DNA of 64,000 nucleotides from an uncultured Pelagibacteraceae bacterium (lineage in GTDB: Bacteria > Pseudomonadota > Alphaproteobacteria > Pelagibacterales > Pelagibacteraceae), in assembly GCA_902620465.1 (NCBI GenBank), contig CACNIF010000001.1:186001-250000 (forward strand). The letters run 5' to 3'. The position numbers and the translations under genes are program-made. Under the pieces are notes generated by a model that saw only the letters and a list, made by a program, of their open reading frames with translations, ran no database searches and was not told where the DNA came from. Below, one piece after another: positions 12,487 through 22,407 of this stretch. Numbering within the stretch: position 1 is the first letter of the stretch; every line of letters starts with the position of its first letter.

Positions 12487-13926
12487 TTAATTTCTCCAGA
12501 ATGAGGGTAAAAATAAAACCAATATTGCAAATAATTCTAGTCTTCCTAAAATCATTCCTAAACACAATATCCATTTTGATATGTTTGGTATTGAGGAAAA
12601 ATCCCCATTGGGACCTATAGTTGACCCTAAACCTGGTCCAACATTGGATATTGATGTAGCTGCTCCGGAAATTGAAGTCACAAAATCTAGTCCAGTTAAA
12701 GATAGCATAACAGCCAGAAGAAAAAATATTATTAGATATAAATAAATAAAAGAAATTATTGACGAAATAAATTTATTATCGATTGGGTTTTGATCATACT
12801 TAAGAATAAAAACTCCTTTTGGATAAATAATTTTCTTTAAATTATTAATAACAAAAGAGTATAAAATTTGGATTCTAAATATTTTAACACCACATGTTGT
12901 CGAACCTGCGCAACCACCTATAAACATCAATATTAAGAATAATACGAGTGAAAAACTCCCCCAACTATCAAATTGAGCATTAACATAACCTGTACCAGTT
13001 AATATTGAAATTACGTTAAATAACACTGCAATAAAATCAAATTTAATTGACCCATTAAAATTCAAATAAATCGATAAAATTACTATTGAAAAAAAGACTA
13101 TTTTTAAAAATGTTTTGATTTGTATATCTTTGAAAAAAATTTCTCTATCTCCATTTAAAAATTTTATGTAGGAAATAAAAGGAATACTCCCTAATAATAT
13201 GAAAATTATTGCTGAACTTTCGATAAATCTACTATTAAAGAAACCTAACGACTCATTATAATTCGAAAATCCACCAGTAGCTATTGTAGTCATAGAGTGA
13301 GTTATACTATCAAAGAAATTCATCCCAAAGATTTTGTAAGACGTTGCGCAAAATATTGTTAGTGTTGTGTAAACAAGTATTAATCTTAATGCTATTTCTT
13401 TTGATTTAGGTAGAATTTTTTCAGATGAGTCATTATTTGAAATCTTAAAAAGTTGCATACCACCAACATTCATAATTGGCATCAATGTGATTGCCATCAC
13501 AATGATACCAATACCACCCAACCACTGAAGTAACGCTCTCCATAATAAGATACTTCTTGGCATATCCTCAAGGTTAGAAATAATAGTAGAGCCTGTAGTG
13601 GTAATACCAGACATGCTCTCAAAAAATGCATTTGTGAATGAAAAATTAATACTTGAGAACAAAAACGGAAGTGAACCAAATATAGCAATACTTAACCAAG
13701 ACAAAGCGGTTAATAAAAAGGCCTGTTGAAGATTTAATTTTTTATTGTGATCTAAGTTTGATAGAAAAAATAATGTTCCAAAAATAATTGTTACTATTGA
13801 AGCACCAAAAAAGGAGGAATCAATTTCATTATATAAAAATTGTACACCAACTGGAATTAACATAAAAATTCCGAGTATTATTTGCAGAATTCCAAGTGTG
13901 AAAAAAACAGTTTTATAATTAGACAT
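12487..13926 (-). CDS. trkH: TrkH-family potassium uptake protein
   Basis: Multi-TM with ESMSGITTTGSTI, HSMTTIATGGFS, GGCAGSTTCGVK, SNVGPGLG selectivity-filter repeats. Confidence 0.93.
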   Translation of the reverse strand: MSNYKTVFFTLGILQIILGIFMLIPVGVQFLYNEIDSSFFGASIVTIIFGTLFFLSNLDHNKKLNLQQAFLLTALSWLSIAIFGSLPFLFSSINFSFTNAFFESMSGITTTGSTIISNLEDMPRSILLWRALLQWLGGIGIIVMAITLMPIMNVGGMQLFKISNNDSSEKILPKSKEIALRLILVYTTLTIFCATSYKIFGMNFFDSITHSMTTIATGGFSNYNESLGFFNSRFIESSAIIFILLGSIPFISYIKFLNGDREIFFKDIQIKTFLKIVFFSIVILSIYLNFNGSIKFDFIAVLFNVISILTGTGYVNAQFDSWGSFSLVLFLILMFIGGCAGSTTCGVKIFRIQILYSFVINNLKKIIYPKGVFILKYDQNPIDNKFISSIISFIYLYLIIFFLLAVMLSLTGLDFVTSISGAATSISNVGPGLGSTIGPNGDFSSIPNISKWILCLGMILGRLELFAILVLFLPSFWRN

Positions 13927-14014
13927 TTTGAAAGAACATTATTTTATGGTAAATAAATTTCAACTCTATAAGAATTAAGTTGTTCGTAATTTAGAGATTT
14001 TATTAAGTTTATTA

Positions 14015-15577
14015 ATGATAAAAAAAGAAAATTTAGATAAAACAAGTGCATGGCCTTTTGTTGAGGCAAAAAAAATGCTTCGAGAAAGAAAGTCCATAAT
14101 AGAAAAAAAAGGTAAAATTACTCTACAAACAGGTTACGGCCCTAGTGGACTTCCTCACATAGGAACTTTTGGTGAAGTTGCTAGGACTTCAATGGTCGTT
14201 AATGCCTTGAAACATCTTACCGATCTTCCAACTGAAATCATTACTTTTTCTGATGATATGGATGGACTTAGAAAAGTTCCAGATAATGTACCGAATAAAG
14301 ATTTGCTTGAAGAAAATCTACATAAACCGCTAACTAAAGTTCCAGACCCGTTTAAAAAATTTGATAGCTTTGGAGAGCATAATAATCAAATGCTCAAAAA
14401 TTTTTTAGATAATTTTAACTTTAAATATAATTTTAAAAGTTCAACAAAACTCTACAAGTCAGGTTTTTTTAATTTATCACTTCAAGAAATTTTAAAAAAT
14501 TATGATGGAATTATGAATATTATATTGCCAACCTTGGGAAAGGAGCGTCAGAAAACATATTGTCCTTTTTTACCTATTTGTCCTGATACAGGTCATGTTT
14601 TAGAAATTCCGATGAAAGAAATAAATAAAGAAAAAACGACAATAATTTTTGATAATAATGGTAAAGATTTAGAGATGAGTATTCTAGATGGCAATTGCAA
14701 GCTTCAATGGAAAGTAGATTGGGCGATGAGATGGTATGCTTTAGATGTAGATTTTGAGATGTATGGAAAAGATCTTATTGAGAGCGCAATTCTATCCTCA
14801 AAAATAATAAAACTAATAGGAAAAACAAACCCATCTGGTTTCGCTTATGAATTATTTTTGGATGAAAAAGGAGAGAAAATTTCTAAATCAAAGGGAAATG
14901 GAATTACGATTGATCAATGGCTAAAATACGCTTCACCAGAAAGTCTTTCTTTATATATGTATCAAAATCCTAAAAGAGCTAAAAAACTTTATAAAGAAAT
15001 TGTTTCAAAAACTGTTGATGAATATCTAGAATTATTGGATAAGGCGAAAAATCAAGATGATTTCAAGTTGTTAATGAATCCTGTATGGCATGTACATGAT
15101 AGTAAAGTTCCTGAAGAAAAAATGATAATGTCCTTTTCAATGCTTTTAAATCTTGTTGAAACAAGTAATGCTGATAATAAAGAACTTTTGTGGAAATTTG
15201 TAAAGAAATATAAAAAAGATATTGAAGAAAAAGATTATCCAATTTTTAATGATTTAGTTGGATATGCAATTAAATATTTTAATGATGTCATAAAAAAACA
15301 AAAAAAATATAAAATACCCAATAATGACGAAAAAATTGCACTTAAGGCTTTAGTTAGTACATTAGATAATTGTAATGATGAAATGTCACCAGAAGATATC
15401 CAAACATTGATTTATTCAACTGGTAAAGAAAATGGATACTCAAAAAATTTAAGAGACTGGTTTAAATTAATTTATGAGGTTGTTTTTGGTGACCAAAATG
15501 GACCACGTATGGGATTCTTCATAAGTTTTTTTGGTGTCCAAGAAACAAAAGATCTTATACAAAAAAGAGTAAAATGA
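14015..15577 (+). CDS. lysK: Lysyl-tRNA synthetase, class I
   Basis: TGYGPSGLPHIGTFGEVART (HIGH-like) and EKISKSKGNG (KMSKS-like) class I LysRS signatures. Confidence 0.93.
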   Translation: MIKKENLDKTSAWPFVEAKKMLRERKSIIEKKGKITLQTGYGPSGLPHIGTFGEVARTSMVVNALKHLTDLPTEIITFSDDMDGLRKVPDNVPNKDLLEENLHKPLTKVPDPFKKFDSFGEHNNQMLKNFLDNFNFKYNFKSSTKLYKSGFFNLSLQEILKNYDGIMNIILPTLGKERQKTYCPFLPICPDTGHVLEIPMKEINKEKTTIIFDNNGKDLEMSILDGNCKLQWKVDWAMRWYALDVDFEMYGKDLIESAILSSKIIKLIGKTNPSGFAYELFLDEKGEKISKSKGNGITIDQWLKYASPESLSLYMYQNPKRAKKLYKEIVSKTVDEYLELLDKAKNQDDFKLLMNPVWHVHDSKVPEEKMIMSFSMLLNLVETSNADNKELLWKFVKKYKKDIEEKDYPIFNDLVGYAIKYFNDVIKKQKKYKIPNNDEKIALKALVSTLDNCNDEMSPEDIQTLIYSTGKENGYSKNLRDWFKLIYEVVFGDQNGPRMGFFISFFGVQETKDLIQKRVK

Positions 15578-16620
15578 TGTTTTCAAATTTAAGATCTTTG
15601 ATTTTTAAATTAGATCCAGAGACAGCCCATAATTTGGCTATAAAATCACTAAAATTTAATTTTATTCCAAATATTTTAGATCGTGAAAAAAATAATCCCT
15701 TGTTTGAAACAAAATTATTTAATAAAAAATTAGAAAATCCTATTGGTATGGCAGCAGGTTTTGATAAAAATGCTGAAGTATATAATTCATTATTTAAATT
15801 GGGGTTCGGATTTGTAGAGGTAGGCACTATAACTCCTTTACAGCAATACGGAAATCCTAAACCAAGAGTATTTAGATTAGAAGAGGATGAGGCATTAATA
15901 AATAGACTTGGCTTTAATAACTCTGGTGCAGAAAATATAGTCCATAGAATTAAATCTAATAAACAAATTGGTTTATTAGGTATAAATATTGGACCAAATA
16001 AAGATTCTGAAAATAGACTTGAGGACTATTTAAAGTGTCTTAAAACCTTCCACAATGTTGCCGATTATATTACTATAAATATTTCTTCACCAAATACTGA
16101 AGATCTACGAAATTTTCACGATGTATCAAAATTAAATGAGTTGTTAAAAGAAATAGAGAATGAAAAAAAAGAATTAAATTCAACAGTTCCATTAGCAGTA
16201 AAAGTTTCTCCAGATATAGAAGATAAAGAAATTAATAACATTTCAGATGTATTATTAAATAATAACATTGAGGTTGTTATTATTTCAAATACTTCAGACT
16301 CAACTAGGGATAATTTAAATAATATACAAAAGCATCAAAAAGGGGGCCTATCTGGAAAACCAATTGAGGAAAAATCTACTGATTTAATTAAAAAATTTTA
16401 CAAAATTCTCAATGGAAGAATTAAAATTATAGGTGTTGGTGGAGTTGATTCAGGAAAAAGCGCTTATGAAAAATTTTTAGCGGGTGCTAATTATGTTCAA
16501 CTTTACACAGGAATGGTTTATAGAGGCCCTAATATTGTTAATTTAATCAAAAAAGAACTTAAAGAATTACTGATAAAAGACGGTGTTAAGAATTTCTCAG
16601 AAATTATAGGAAAAAAATAA
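15574..16620 (+). CDS. pyrD: Dihydroorotate dehydrogenase (quinone), class 2
   Basis: NPIGMAAGFDKNAEVYNSLFKLGFGFVEVGTITP, NRLGFNNSGAE, ISSPNT, IGVGGV. Confidence 0.97.
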   Translation: MMFSNLRSLIFKLDPETAHNLAIKSLKFNFIPNILDREKNNPLFETKLFNKKLENPIGMAAGFDKNAEVYNSLFKLGFGFVEVGTITPLQQYGNPKPRVFRLEEDEALINRLGFNNSGAENIVHRIKSNKQIGLLGINIGPNKDSENRLEDYLKCLKTFHNVADYITINISSPNTEDLRNFHDVSKLNELLKEIENEKKELNSTVPLAVKVSPDIEDKEINNISDVLLNNNIEVVIISNTSDSTRDNLNNIQKHQKGGLSGKPIEEKSTDLIKKFYKILNGRIKIIGVGGVDSGKSAYEKFLAGANYVQLYTGMVYRGPNIVNLIKKELKELLIKDGVKNFSEIIGKK

Positions 16621-16638
16621 GATTCAAATTTTATAAAC

Positions 16639-16667
16639 TTGACGCAAGCATTTTCTAATCTTATATA
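16639..16667 (+). promoter_or_regulatory. Sigma70-type promoter for rpmB
   Basis: TTGACG (16639-16644) - 17 nt - TATATA (16662-16667). Confidence 0.6.
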
Positions 16668-16678
16668 GTCGGGTTATT

Positions 16679-16993
16679 ATGTCAAAAAAATGTGAACTTA
16701 CTGGAAAAATTCCAATGAAAGGTCATAATGTTAGTCACGCTAACAATAAGACAAAAAGAAGATTTTTACCAAATTTAAAAAAAGTTAAGTTTACCAGTGA
16801 ACTTTTAAGAAGAAGTTTAAAATTAACAGTTAGCAATGCTGGAGTAAGATCAGTTGATAAGAAAGGAAGCTTTGACGAATTTTTAAAGACTGTAAAAAAT
16901 AAAAATCTATCACCAAGATTGAAAAAATTAAAAAAAAGCCTTTTAATTAAATCACCATTTCAAAAAAAAATAATCCAATCTAAAAATGCCTAA
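16679..16993 (+). CDS. rpmB: Large ribosomal subunit protein bL28
   Basis: [38 protein letters not shown]. Confidence 0.98.
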   Translation: MSKKCELTGKIPMKGHNVSHANNKTKRRFLPNLKKVKFTSELLRRSLKLTVSNAGVRSVDKKGSFDEFLKTVKNKNLSPRLKKLKKSLLIKSPFQKKIIQSKNA

Positions 16994-17541
16994 TGAATAA
17001 ATTATTTTTGTTACTCTCATTGATTATGGGAGTTGTAGTTTTAGCCTCTAACTACTTAGTTCAGTTCCCAATTAACTATTATGGTTTAGAAGAGCTATTA
17101 ACTTATGGTGCTTTTAGTTATCCCATTGCTTTTTTAATCACAGACTTGGCTAATAGATCTTTTGGAAAAATTGTGGCTAGAAAGATTGTATATATTGGTT
17201 TTACTATAGGAATTTTGTTTACATTAATATTCTCGACAAATTTTACTGATCTTATTTCAATTAGAATTGCAATAGGATCAGGAACGGCATTTATAATCGC
17301 TCAACTTTTAGATGTCCAAATTTTTGATCAGTTGAGAAAAAAAAAATGGTACATAGCTCCTTTAACATCGTCTTTAATTGGCTCAACAGTAGATACTTTT
17401 TTATTCTTCTCGATATCATTTTATGGAACAGGAATACCTTGGATCACTCTTTCATTAGGAGATTTAACAGTCAAAATTTTCGTTGCCTTAGTTATGCTTA
17501 TACCTTTTAGACTATTATTAGGTACATTAAAAGCAGCCTAA
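16993..17541 (+). CDS. Queuosine precursor transporter (VUT/YhhQ family)
   Basis: Multi-TM; FSYPIAFLITDLANRSFGKIVARKIVYIGF and DVQIFDQLRKKKWYIAPLTSSLIGSTVDTFLFF typical of YhhQ. Confidence 0.88.
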   Translation: MNKLFLLLSLIMGVVVLASNYLVQFPINYYGLEELLTYGAFSYPIAFLITDLANRSFGKIVARKIVYIGFTIGILFTLIFSTNFTDLISIRIAIGSGTAFIIAQLLDVQIFDQLRKKKWYIAPLTSSLIGSTVDTFLFFSISFYGTGIPWITLSLGDLTVKIFVALVMLIPFRLLLGTLKAA

Positions 17542-18594
17542 CTAAATTTTAGGTTCTTGCTGGGTCATGCAGTGAATAGCACCAAATCCCCATATCAATT
17601 TACTGCAATCGATTGTTTGAACTTTCTTTTTTCTAAAAAAGTTTTTAAATATTTTAATGGCCATAATATCCTCTTTAACTTTAAATATTGGAAGTAGTAC
17701 TTTTTTATTACAAATATAAAAATTCATATAACTTGCAGGAACTCTTATGTTTTTTATATAGATAGGCGATGGCATAGGTACCTTTATGATCTTAAATTTT
17801 TTCCCTTTCTCATTTTTACTTTCTTTTAAAATTTTTAAATTTTCACTTAAGTTTTTGTAATTTTTATCTTTCTTGTCAGTCTCAATCGCAGTCATAATTG
17901 TATTTCTAGAGACAAATCTTGTTATGTCATCAACATGTCCGTGTGTATCATCACCCGCAATCCCTTTTTTAAGCCATATAAAGTTTTTTATATTCAAATA
18001 TCTTCTAAATAGTTCCTCGTAATCTTTTTTGATAAAATCTTTATTTCTTTCCTGAGTTTTGCTCAGTAAACACTCCTCAGTTAATAGAATTGATCCTGAG
18101 CCATTTACATCAAATGCACCTCCTTCCATTATTATTTTTTTTGTTTTTCCATTTTTTTTAATTATTGGATCAATCTTTTCCAAATTGAAAATTTTACTGA
18201 TTTTATCATTGATTTTGTTGTCATTTTTGTAATTACTGTATTTTGACCATCCATTAAAACCAAAATTCAAAATTATTTTTTTATTATCTTTTCTATTTGT
18301 TATAAATATTGGCCCGGAGTCTCTTAACCATATTCTATCAGTTTTAATATTATGAAATTTGATATTTGTGATTTTATTAGAATTTATTAGCTTTTTAATA
18401 TTTGTTATTTTTTTGTTAACAATCAAATTAACCTTAAGACTTTTTGAAATAATAAATATGATTTCTAAAATTACTTTAGGAATAAATTTATATAAACCTG
18501 GCCAATCATTTTTATTATATGGCCAAGCAATCCAAACTGATTTTTGAGGTTCCCATTCAGCAGGCATTCTGAATTTTTTAAGTTCCTCACTCAT
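17542..18594 (-). CDS. aguA: Agmatine deiminase
   Basis: RMPAEWEPQKSVWIAWP, RIWLRDSGPIF, EGGAFDVNG, DDTHGHVDDITRFV, FGAIHCMTQQEP (catalytic Cys). Confidence 0.95.
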   Translation of the reverse strand: MSEELKKFRMPAEWEPQKSVWIAWPYNKNDWPGLYKFIPKVILEIIFIISKSLKVNLIVNKKITNIKKLINSNKITNIKFHNIKTDRIWLRDSGPIFITNRKDNKKIILNFGFNGWSKYSNYKNDNKINDKISKIFNLEKIDPIIKKNGKTKKIIMEGGAFDVNGSGSILLTEECLLSKTQERNKDFIKKDYEELFRRYLNIKNFIWLKKGIAGDDTHGHVDDITRFVSRNTIMTAIETDKKDKNYKNLSENLKILKESKNEKGKKFKIIKVPMPSPIYIKNIRVPASYMNFYICNKKVLLPIFKVKEDIMAIKIFKNFFRKKKVQTIDCSKLIWGFGAIHCMTQQEPKI

Positions 18595-19471
18595 CTACAG
18601 GATTTTTTAGTATGCCTTTATAAAAGTCGATTCTTCTATCTCTTAAAAAGGGCCAGTGTTCTCTTGTTGTATCAATTTTTTTGTAATCTATTTCACGGAT
18701 TAATATTTCCTCTTTTTTATTACCCAGTTCTCCAATTATTTCTCCACTTGGATCAATTATCATTGAGTTTCCCCAAAACTCTATTTTTTTATTTCCTTTT
18801 TTTTCAACACCAACTCTATTTACTGCAACCACATAAGTGCCATTCGCAATTGCGTGAGATTTTTGCATTGTTATCCAAGAGTTTAATTGAGTTTTTCCAA
18901 ATTCCCTTTTTTCTTTTGGATGCCAACCAATGGCAGTAGGGTAAAAAATTATTTGTGCACCTTTTAGTGCAGTCAACCTTGCAGCTTCAGGAAACCACTG
19001 ATCCCAACATATCAAAGGTCCGATTTTACCAAACTTAGTTTTTACAGATTTAAAACCCAAATCACCGGGAGTGAAATAAAATTTCTCATAATAACCAGGA
19101 TCATCCGGTATATGCATTTTTCTATATTTAGATAAAATTTTACCTTTTTCACTAATAACGATACTAGTATTATGATAGAAGCCGTGCGTTTTTTTTTCAA
19201 ATAATGAAATCATTAATACTATTTGTAATTCTTTTGCTAATTCACAAAATATTTTTGTAGTTTTACCTGGTATTTTCTCTGCTAGCTTAAAATTAGAATG
19301 ACTTTCTGTTTGACAAAAATAATTAGATAAAAACAGTTCTGGCATACAAATTATCTTAGCTTTTTTTGATGCTGCTTTCTTTATACTTTTTATAGCTGAA
19401 ATTAAATTTTTTTTAAAATTATCTGAAATTTTACTTTGAATAATTCCAATTTTTACTTTTTTGATCATCAA
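18587..19471 (-). CDS. aguB: N-carbamoylputrescine amidase (nitrilase family)
   Basis: MPELFLSNYFCQ, KYRKMHIPDDPGYYEKFYFTPGD, ICWDQWFPEAARL; overlaps aguA. Confidence 0.94.
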   Translation of the reverse strand: MMIKKVKIGIIQSKISDNFKKNLISAIKSIKKAASKKAKIICMPELFLSNYFCQTESHSNFKLAEKIPGKTTKIFCELAKELQIVLMISLFEKKTHGFYHNTSIVISEKGKILSKYRKMHIPDDPGYYEKFYFTPGDLGFKSVKTKFGKIGPLICWDQWFPEAARLTALKGAQIIFYPTAIGWHPKEKREFGKTQLNSWITMQKSHAIANGTYVVAVNRVGVEKKGNKKIEFWGNSMIIDPSGEIIGELGNKKEEILIREIDYKKIDTTREHWPFLRDRRIDFYKGILKNPVDE

Positions 19472-20512
19472 TCAAAATATTTTGGAAAAGTTTTTTCTAT
19501 CTCTATTTTTCCACTCACCTGTGTGATAAGCATCACTTGCAATTAACGGTAAAACAGTTGTTGCTTCAGCAAAAACCATTTGTTCTTTGGTTGTATCGAC
19601 TTTACCCCATGAACTTGCCTCTTTAAGTGTTGAGCTGCTACAAGCACCATCTCTTGAATCTGCAACTGTAATTTGTACAGCATATTTATGCATATCTACA
19701 TTTTTACCTAAAAGTTCGGCACATATAACAGTATCCTGAATAAAATTTTTTGGAACTCCACCACCAATCATAAACAATCCAGAACCTTTAGATTTAATCT
19801 TTATTTCAGTTAATTCTCTAAATTCTTTGATAGAATCTATTGTGATATGATTGTTAGGATTTCTTTCTTGATGCATTACTAGGCCAAAACCTGCACTGGA
19901 GTCTGTAAATGCCGGACAGAATATTGGAACATTATTATCATATGCTGTTTCTATTAAAGAACCCTTCTTCTTTGCATTTGATTTTAAATATTTTCCAATT
20001 TCTTTTATAAACTCTCTTGATGTATAAGCTTTAGGTTCCAACTTGTCAGCTATTTCACCTATTATTTTATCACACATTTGAAGTTCTTCTTCATCAATGT
20101 AAGTATCGTAAATCCTATCTATGTAGTTATTTCTTAATTCATTATCATTTTGGTACTGAGAACCCTGATAATGTTTAAATCCAAGTGCCTCAAAAAAATC
20201 CATATCAATTATTGATGCACCAGTTGCTATAATTGCATCGACCATATTATACTTCACCATATCTCGATAAATATGCATACATCCGGCTGCAGATGTAGAT
20301 CCAGCTAAGGTTAGAAATATTGTACAATCCTTATCTTTCAACATCTCATTATATATCTCAGATGCATTTGCTGTCTCTCTTGAAACAAAAGACATTTTTT
20401 TCATTGAAGAAATGATTTTTCTAGAGTCAAATGAGGTAATATCTATATGTTCAACTGGGCTTTTAAGAAAATCTTTTTTGCTGTTATGGCCAAGATTTTT
20501 TTTTTCAGACAT
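19472..20512 (-). CDS. Deoxyhypusine synthase-like protein (possible homospermidine/aminobutyl-transfer enzyme)
   Basis: LTLAGSTSAAGCMHIYRDMV, GSGLFMIGGGVPKNFIQDT, ITVADSRDGACSSSTLKEASSWGKVDTT (WGK lysine motif retained). Confidence 0.9.
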   Translation of the reverse strand: MSEKKNLGHNSKKDFLKSPVEHIDITSFDSRKIISSMKKMSFVSRETANASEIYNEMLKDKDCTIFLTLAGSTSAAGCMHIYRDMVKYNMVDAIIATGASIIDMDFFEALGFKHYQGSQYQNDNELRNNYIDRIYDTYIDEEELQMCDKIIGEIADKLEPKAYTSREFIKEIGKYLKSNAKKKGSLIETAYDNNVPIFCPAFTDSSAGFGLVMHQERNPNNHITIDSIKEFRELTEIKIKSKGSGLFMIGGGVPKNFIQDTVICAELLGKNVDMHKYAVQITVADSRDGACSSSTLKEASSWGKVDTTKEQMVFAEATTVLPLIASDAYHTGEWKNRDRKNFSKIF

Positions 20513-21696
20513 TAAGCAACTAATATGGCTTTATTAGCGTCTTTCCCATATAGACTCATTATTGGATTATCTTCAACTTCATAAATTTCATTAGAGAAGA
20601 AACCATTAAATTCTGTTCTAAATGTAAGACCATATGCACCAAGCTGACCAAGCTCGATATAATCATTTTCTTTAATATTGTTGGGTAAAATAAAAGGACC
20701 TTTCATGTAATCCATACTGTCACAAGTCGGACCATAAAAATCAAAAGCTGCTAATTTTTTTGAAATTATTTTATTAGAACTTTCTTTAATTAATTTTGAT
20801 GGGAAAACTATATTTGGTGTTCCAGCATCAAAAAGAGTACCATAAGTACCATCATTAATATAAAGTTTTTGTTTTTTTCTTAAATTTACTCTAACAATTG
20901 TTGATCCACTTTCAGCAACTAATGCTCTTCCTGGTTCACATATGATTTTAGGTAAATTATTTAATTTTAAGTTATTTAAACTCATTTTTATTTCTTGAAA
21001 ATAATTATCTAATGATTGAGGAACTAAATCAGGGTATATAGTTGGAAATCCTCCACCAACGTTTATGTAATCTGGTACAATTTTTGTTTTCTTAATTAGA
21101 TTACCTATTTCAGCTATTCCTTTTGTATAAGAAATTGGATGCATACATTGTGACCCAACATGAAAACTCAAGCCAATTTTTTTTGCATATTGTTTTGCAA
21201 GTCTTAATAATCCACTAGCTTCATTGTTCATGGCTCCAAATTTTTTTGATAAGTCTATTTCTGCGTGTTCATTTGATACTGCAACTCTAACAAAAATTTC
21301 TAGATCTTTAGCATTTTCAGTACTCTCAATTATTTTTATTAATTCATCTTTAGTATCTAGTGCGAATGTTTTTACGCTATACTTAAAATAAGCTTCTTTT
21401 ATATCCTCACGGCTTTTCACTGTGTGCATAAAGGAACATTTTGCACTCTGGCTAAAATTTCTAACAGAATTAATTTCTGATATAGATGCAACATCAAATT
21501 CACTGATACCGCTTTTTACGAGAGTTTTAATTACCTCTGGATGAGGATTTGTTTTAACAGCATATAAAATCTTACCAGGAAATTTTTTTTGAAAAAATTT
21601 TGATGCAGAAAGAATTGATTTCTTTCTTATACAATAGACCGGTTTATCTGGTTTCAGCTGATTTACTAAATTTTCAACTGATGTAAATTTTTGCAT
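20512..21696 (-). CDS. Type III (alanine-racemase fold) ornithine/lysine decarboxylase
   Basis: ILYAVKTNPHPEVIKTL (PLP lysine), HVGSQCMHP, EPGRALVAESG, YGPTCDSMDYM. Confidence 0.93.
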   Translation of the reverse strand: MQKFTSVENLVNQLKPDKPVYCIRKKSILSASKFFQKKFPGKILYAVKTNPHPEVIKTLVKSGISEFDVASISEINSVRNFSQSAKCSFMHTVKSREDIKEAYFKYSVKTFALDTKDELIKIIESTENAKDLEIFVRVAVSNEHAEIDLSKKFGAMNNEASGLLRLAKQYAKKIGLSFHVGSQCMHPISYTKGIAEIGNLIKKTKIVPDYINVGGGFPTIYPDLVPQSLDNYFQEIKMSLNNLKLNNLPKIICEPGRALVAESGSTIVRVNLRKKQKLYINDGTYGTLFDAGTPNIVFPSKLIKESSNKIISKKLAAFDFYGPTCDSMDYMKGPFILPNNIKENDYIELGQLGAYGLTFRTEFNGFFSNEIYEVEDNPIMSLYGKDANKAILVA

Positions 21697-21770
21697 TAAA
21701 ATGCTCCCTAAAAAAAATTTAACAAAAAAAAAGCTTTTTATTTAAAAAAACTTTAATAAATCGAGCAATT

Positions 21771-21816
21771 AATTCAATAGTAACGCAATGTAAAGAAAAT
21801 AATAACCTATTGAATT
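21771..21816. repeat. 10-bp perfect inverted repeat in decarboxylase/regA divergent intergenic region
   Basis: aattcaatag (21771-21780) and ctattgaatt (21807-21816), 26-nt spacer. Confidence 0.8.
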
Positions 21817-22407
21817 GTGGAAAAAAAACACCATATAAGCCCTATGAGAGTAGATGCTACACTGCAAAATTTGAGCGATTTTGAGAATAAATCGCTATTA
21901 ATTGTCGATGATGACAATCCTTTTAGAGAAAGATTAGCTAGGGCAATGGAAAAAAAAGGTTTTGAGGTATTTCAAGCTGAGAGTGTGCAAAAAGGAATAG
22001 AATCAGTCAAATCTAAAAAACCTGGTTTTGCTGTAGTTGATCTAAGGTTGAATGATGGTAATGGATTAGAAGTAGTAAAAGAAATACAATCAAATAACTC
22101 ATCAAGCAGAATAATAATGTTAACTGGCTATGGAAATATCCCTACTGCTGTAGCTGCAATTAAAGAAGGTGCCATAGACTATTTGGCTAAGCCTGCAGAT
22201 GCTGATGATGTTGAAAAGGCACTTTTAGCTGATCCAAACAAAAAGGCAGTTCCACCAGAAAATCCGATGTCAGCTGACAGAGTAAAATGGGAACACATAC
22301 ATAGGGTCTTTGAATTATGTAACAGAAATGTATCTGAAACAGCAAGAAGACTAAAAATGCATAGAAGAACTTTACAACGAATTTTATCTAAAAGATCCCC
22401 TAAGTAA
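21817..22407 (+). CDS. regA: RegA/ActR/PrrA-family response regulator with Fis-type HTH
   Basis: SLLIVDDDNPFRERLARAMEKKGFEV receiver, ...HIHRVFELCNRNVSETARRLKMHRRTLQRILSKRSP HTH. GTG start at 21817 or ATG at 21844. Confidence 0.92.
   Translation: MEKKHHISPMRVDATLQNLSDFENKSLLIVDDDNPFRERLARAMEKKGFEVFQAESVQKGIESVKSKKPGFAVVDLRLNDGNGLEVVKEIQSNNSSSRIIMLTGYGNIPTAVAAIKEGAIDYLAKPADADDVEKALLADPNKKAVPPENPMSADRVKWEHIHRVFELCNRNVSETARRLKMHRRTLQRILSKRSPK

Noticed and set aside
13497-13688. 63-aa reverse ORF
   Set aside because: Out-of-frame overlap inside trkH with no recognisable domain.
18544-18939. 131-aa forward ORF
   Set aside because: Antisense to aguB/aguA junction; Phe/Leu-rich shadow ORF.
21697-21770. 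Possible speF-type leader upstream of the decarboxylase
   Set aside because: Only A/T tracts and a GGGAG near the ATG are visible; I could not recognise the conserved speF RNA core, so it is not called.
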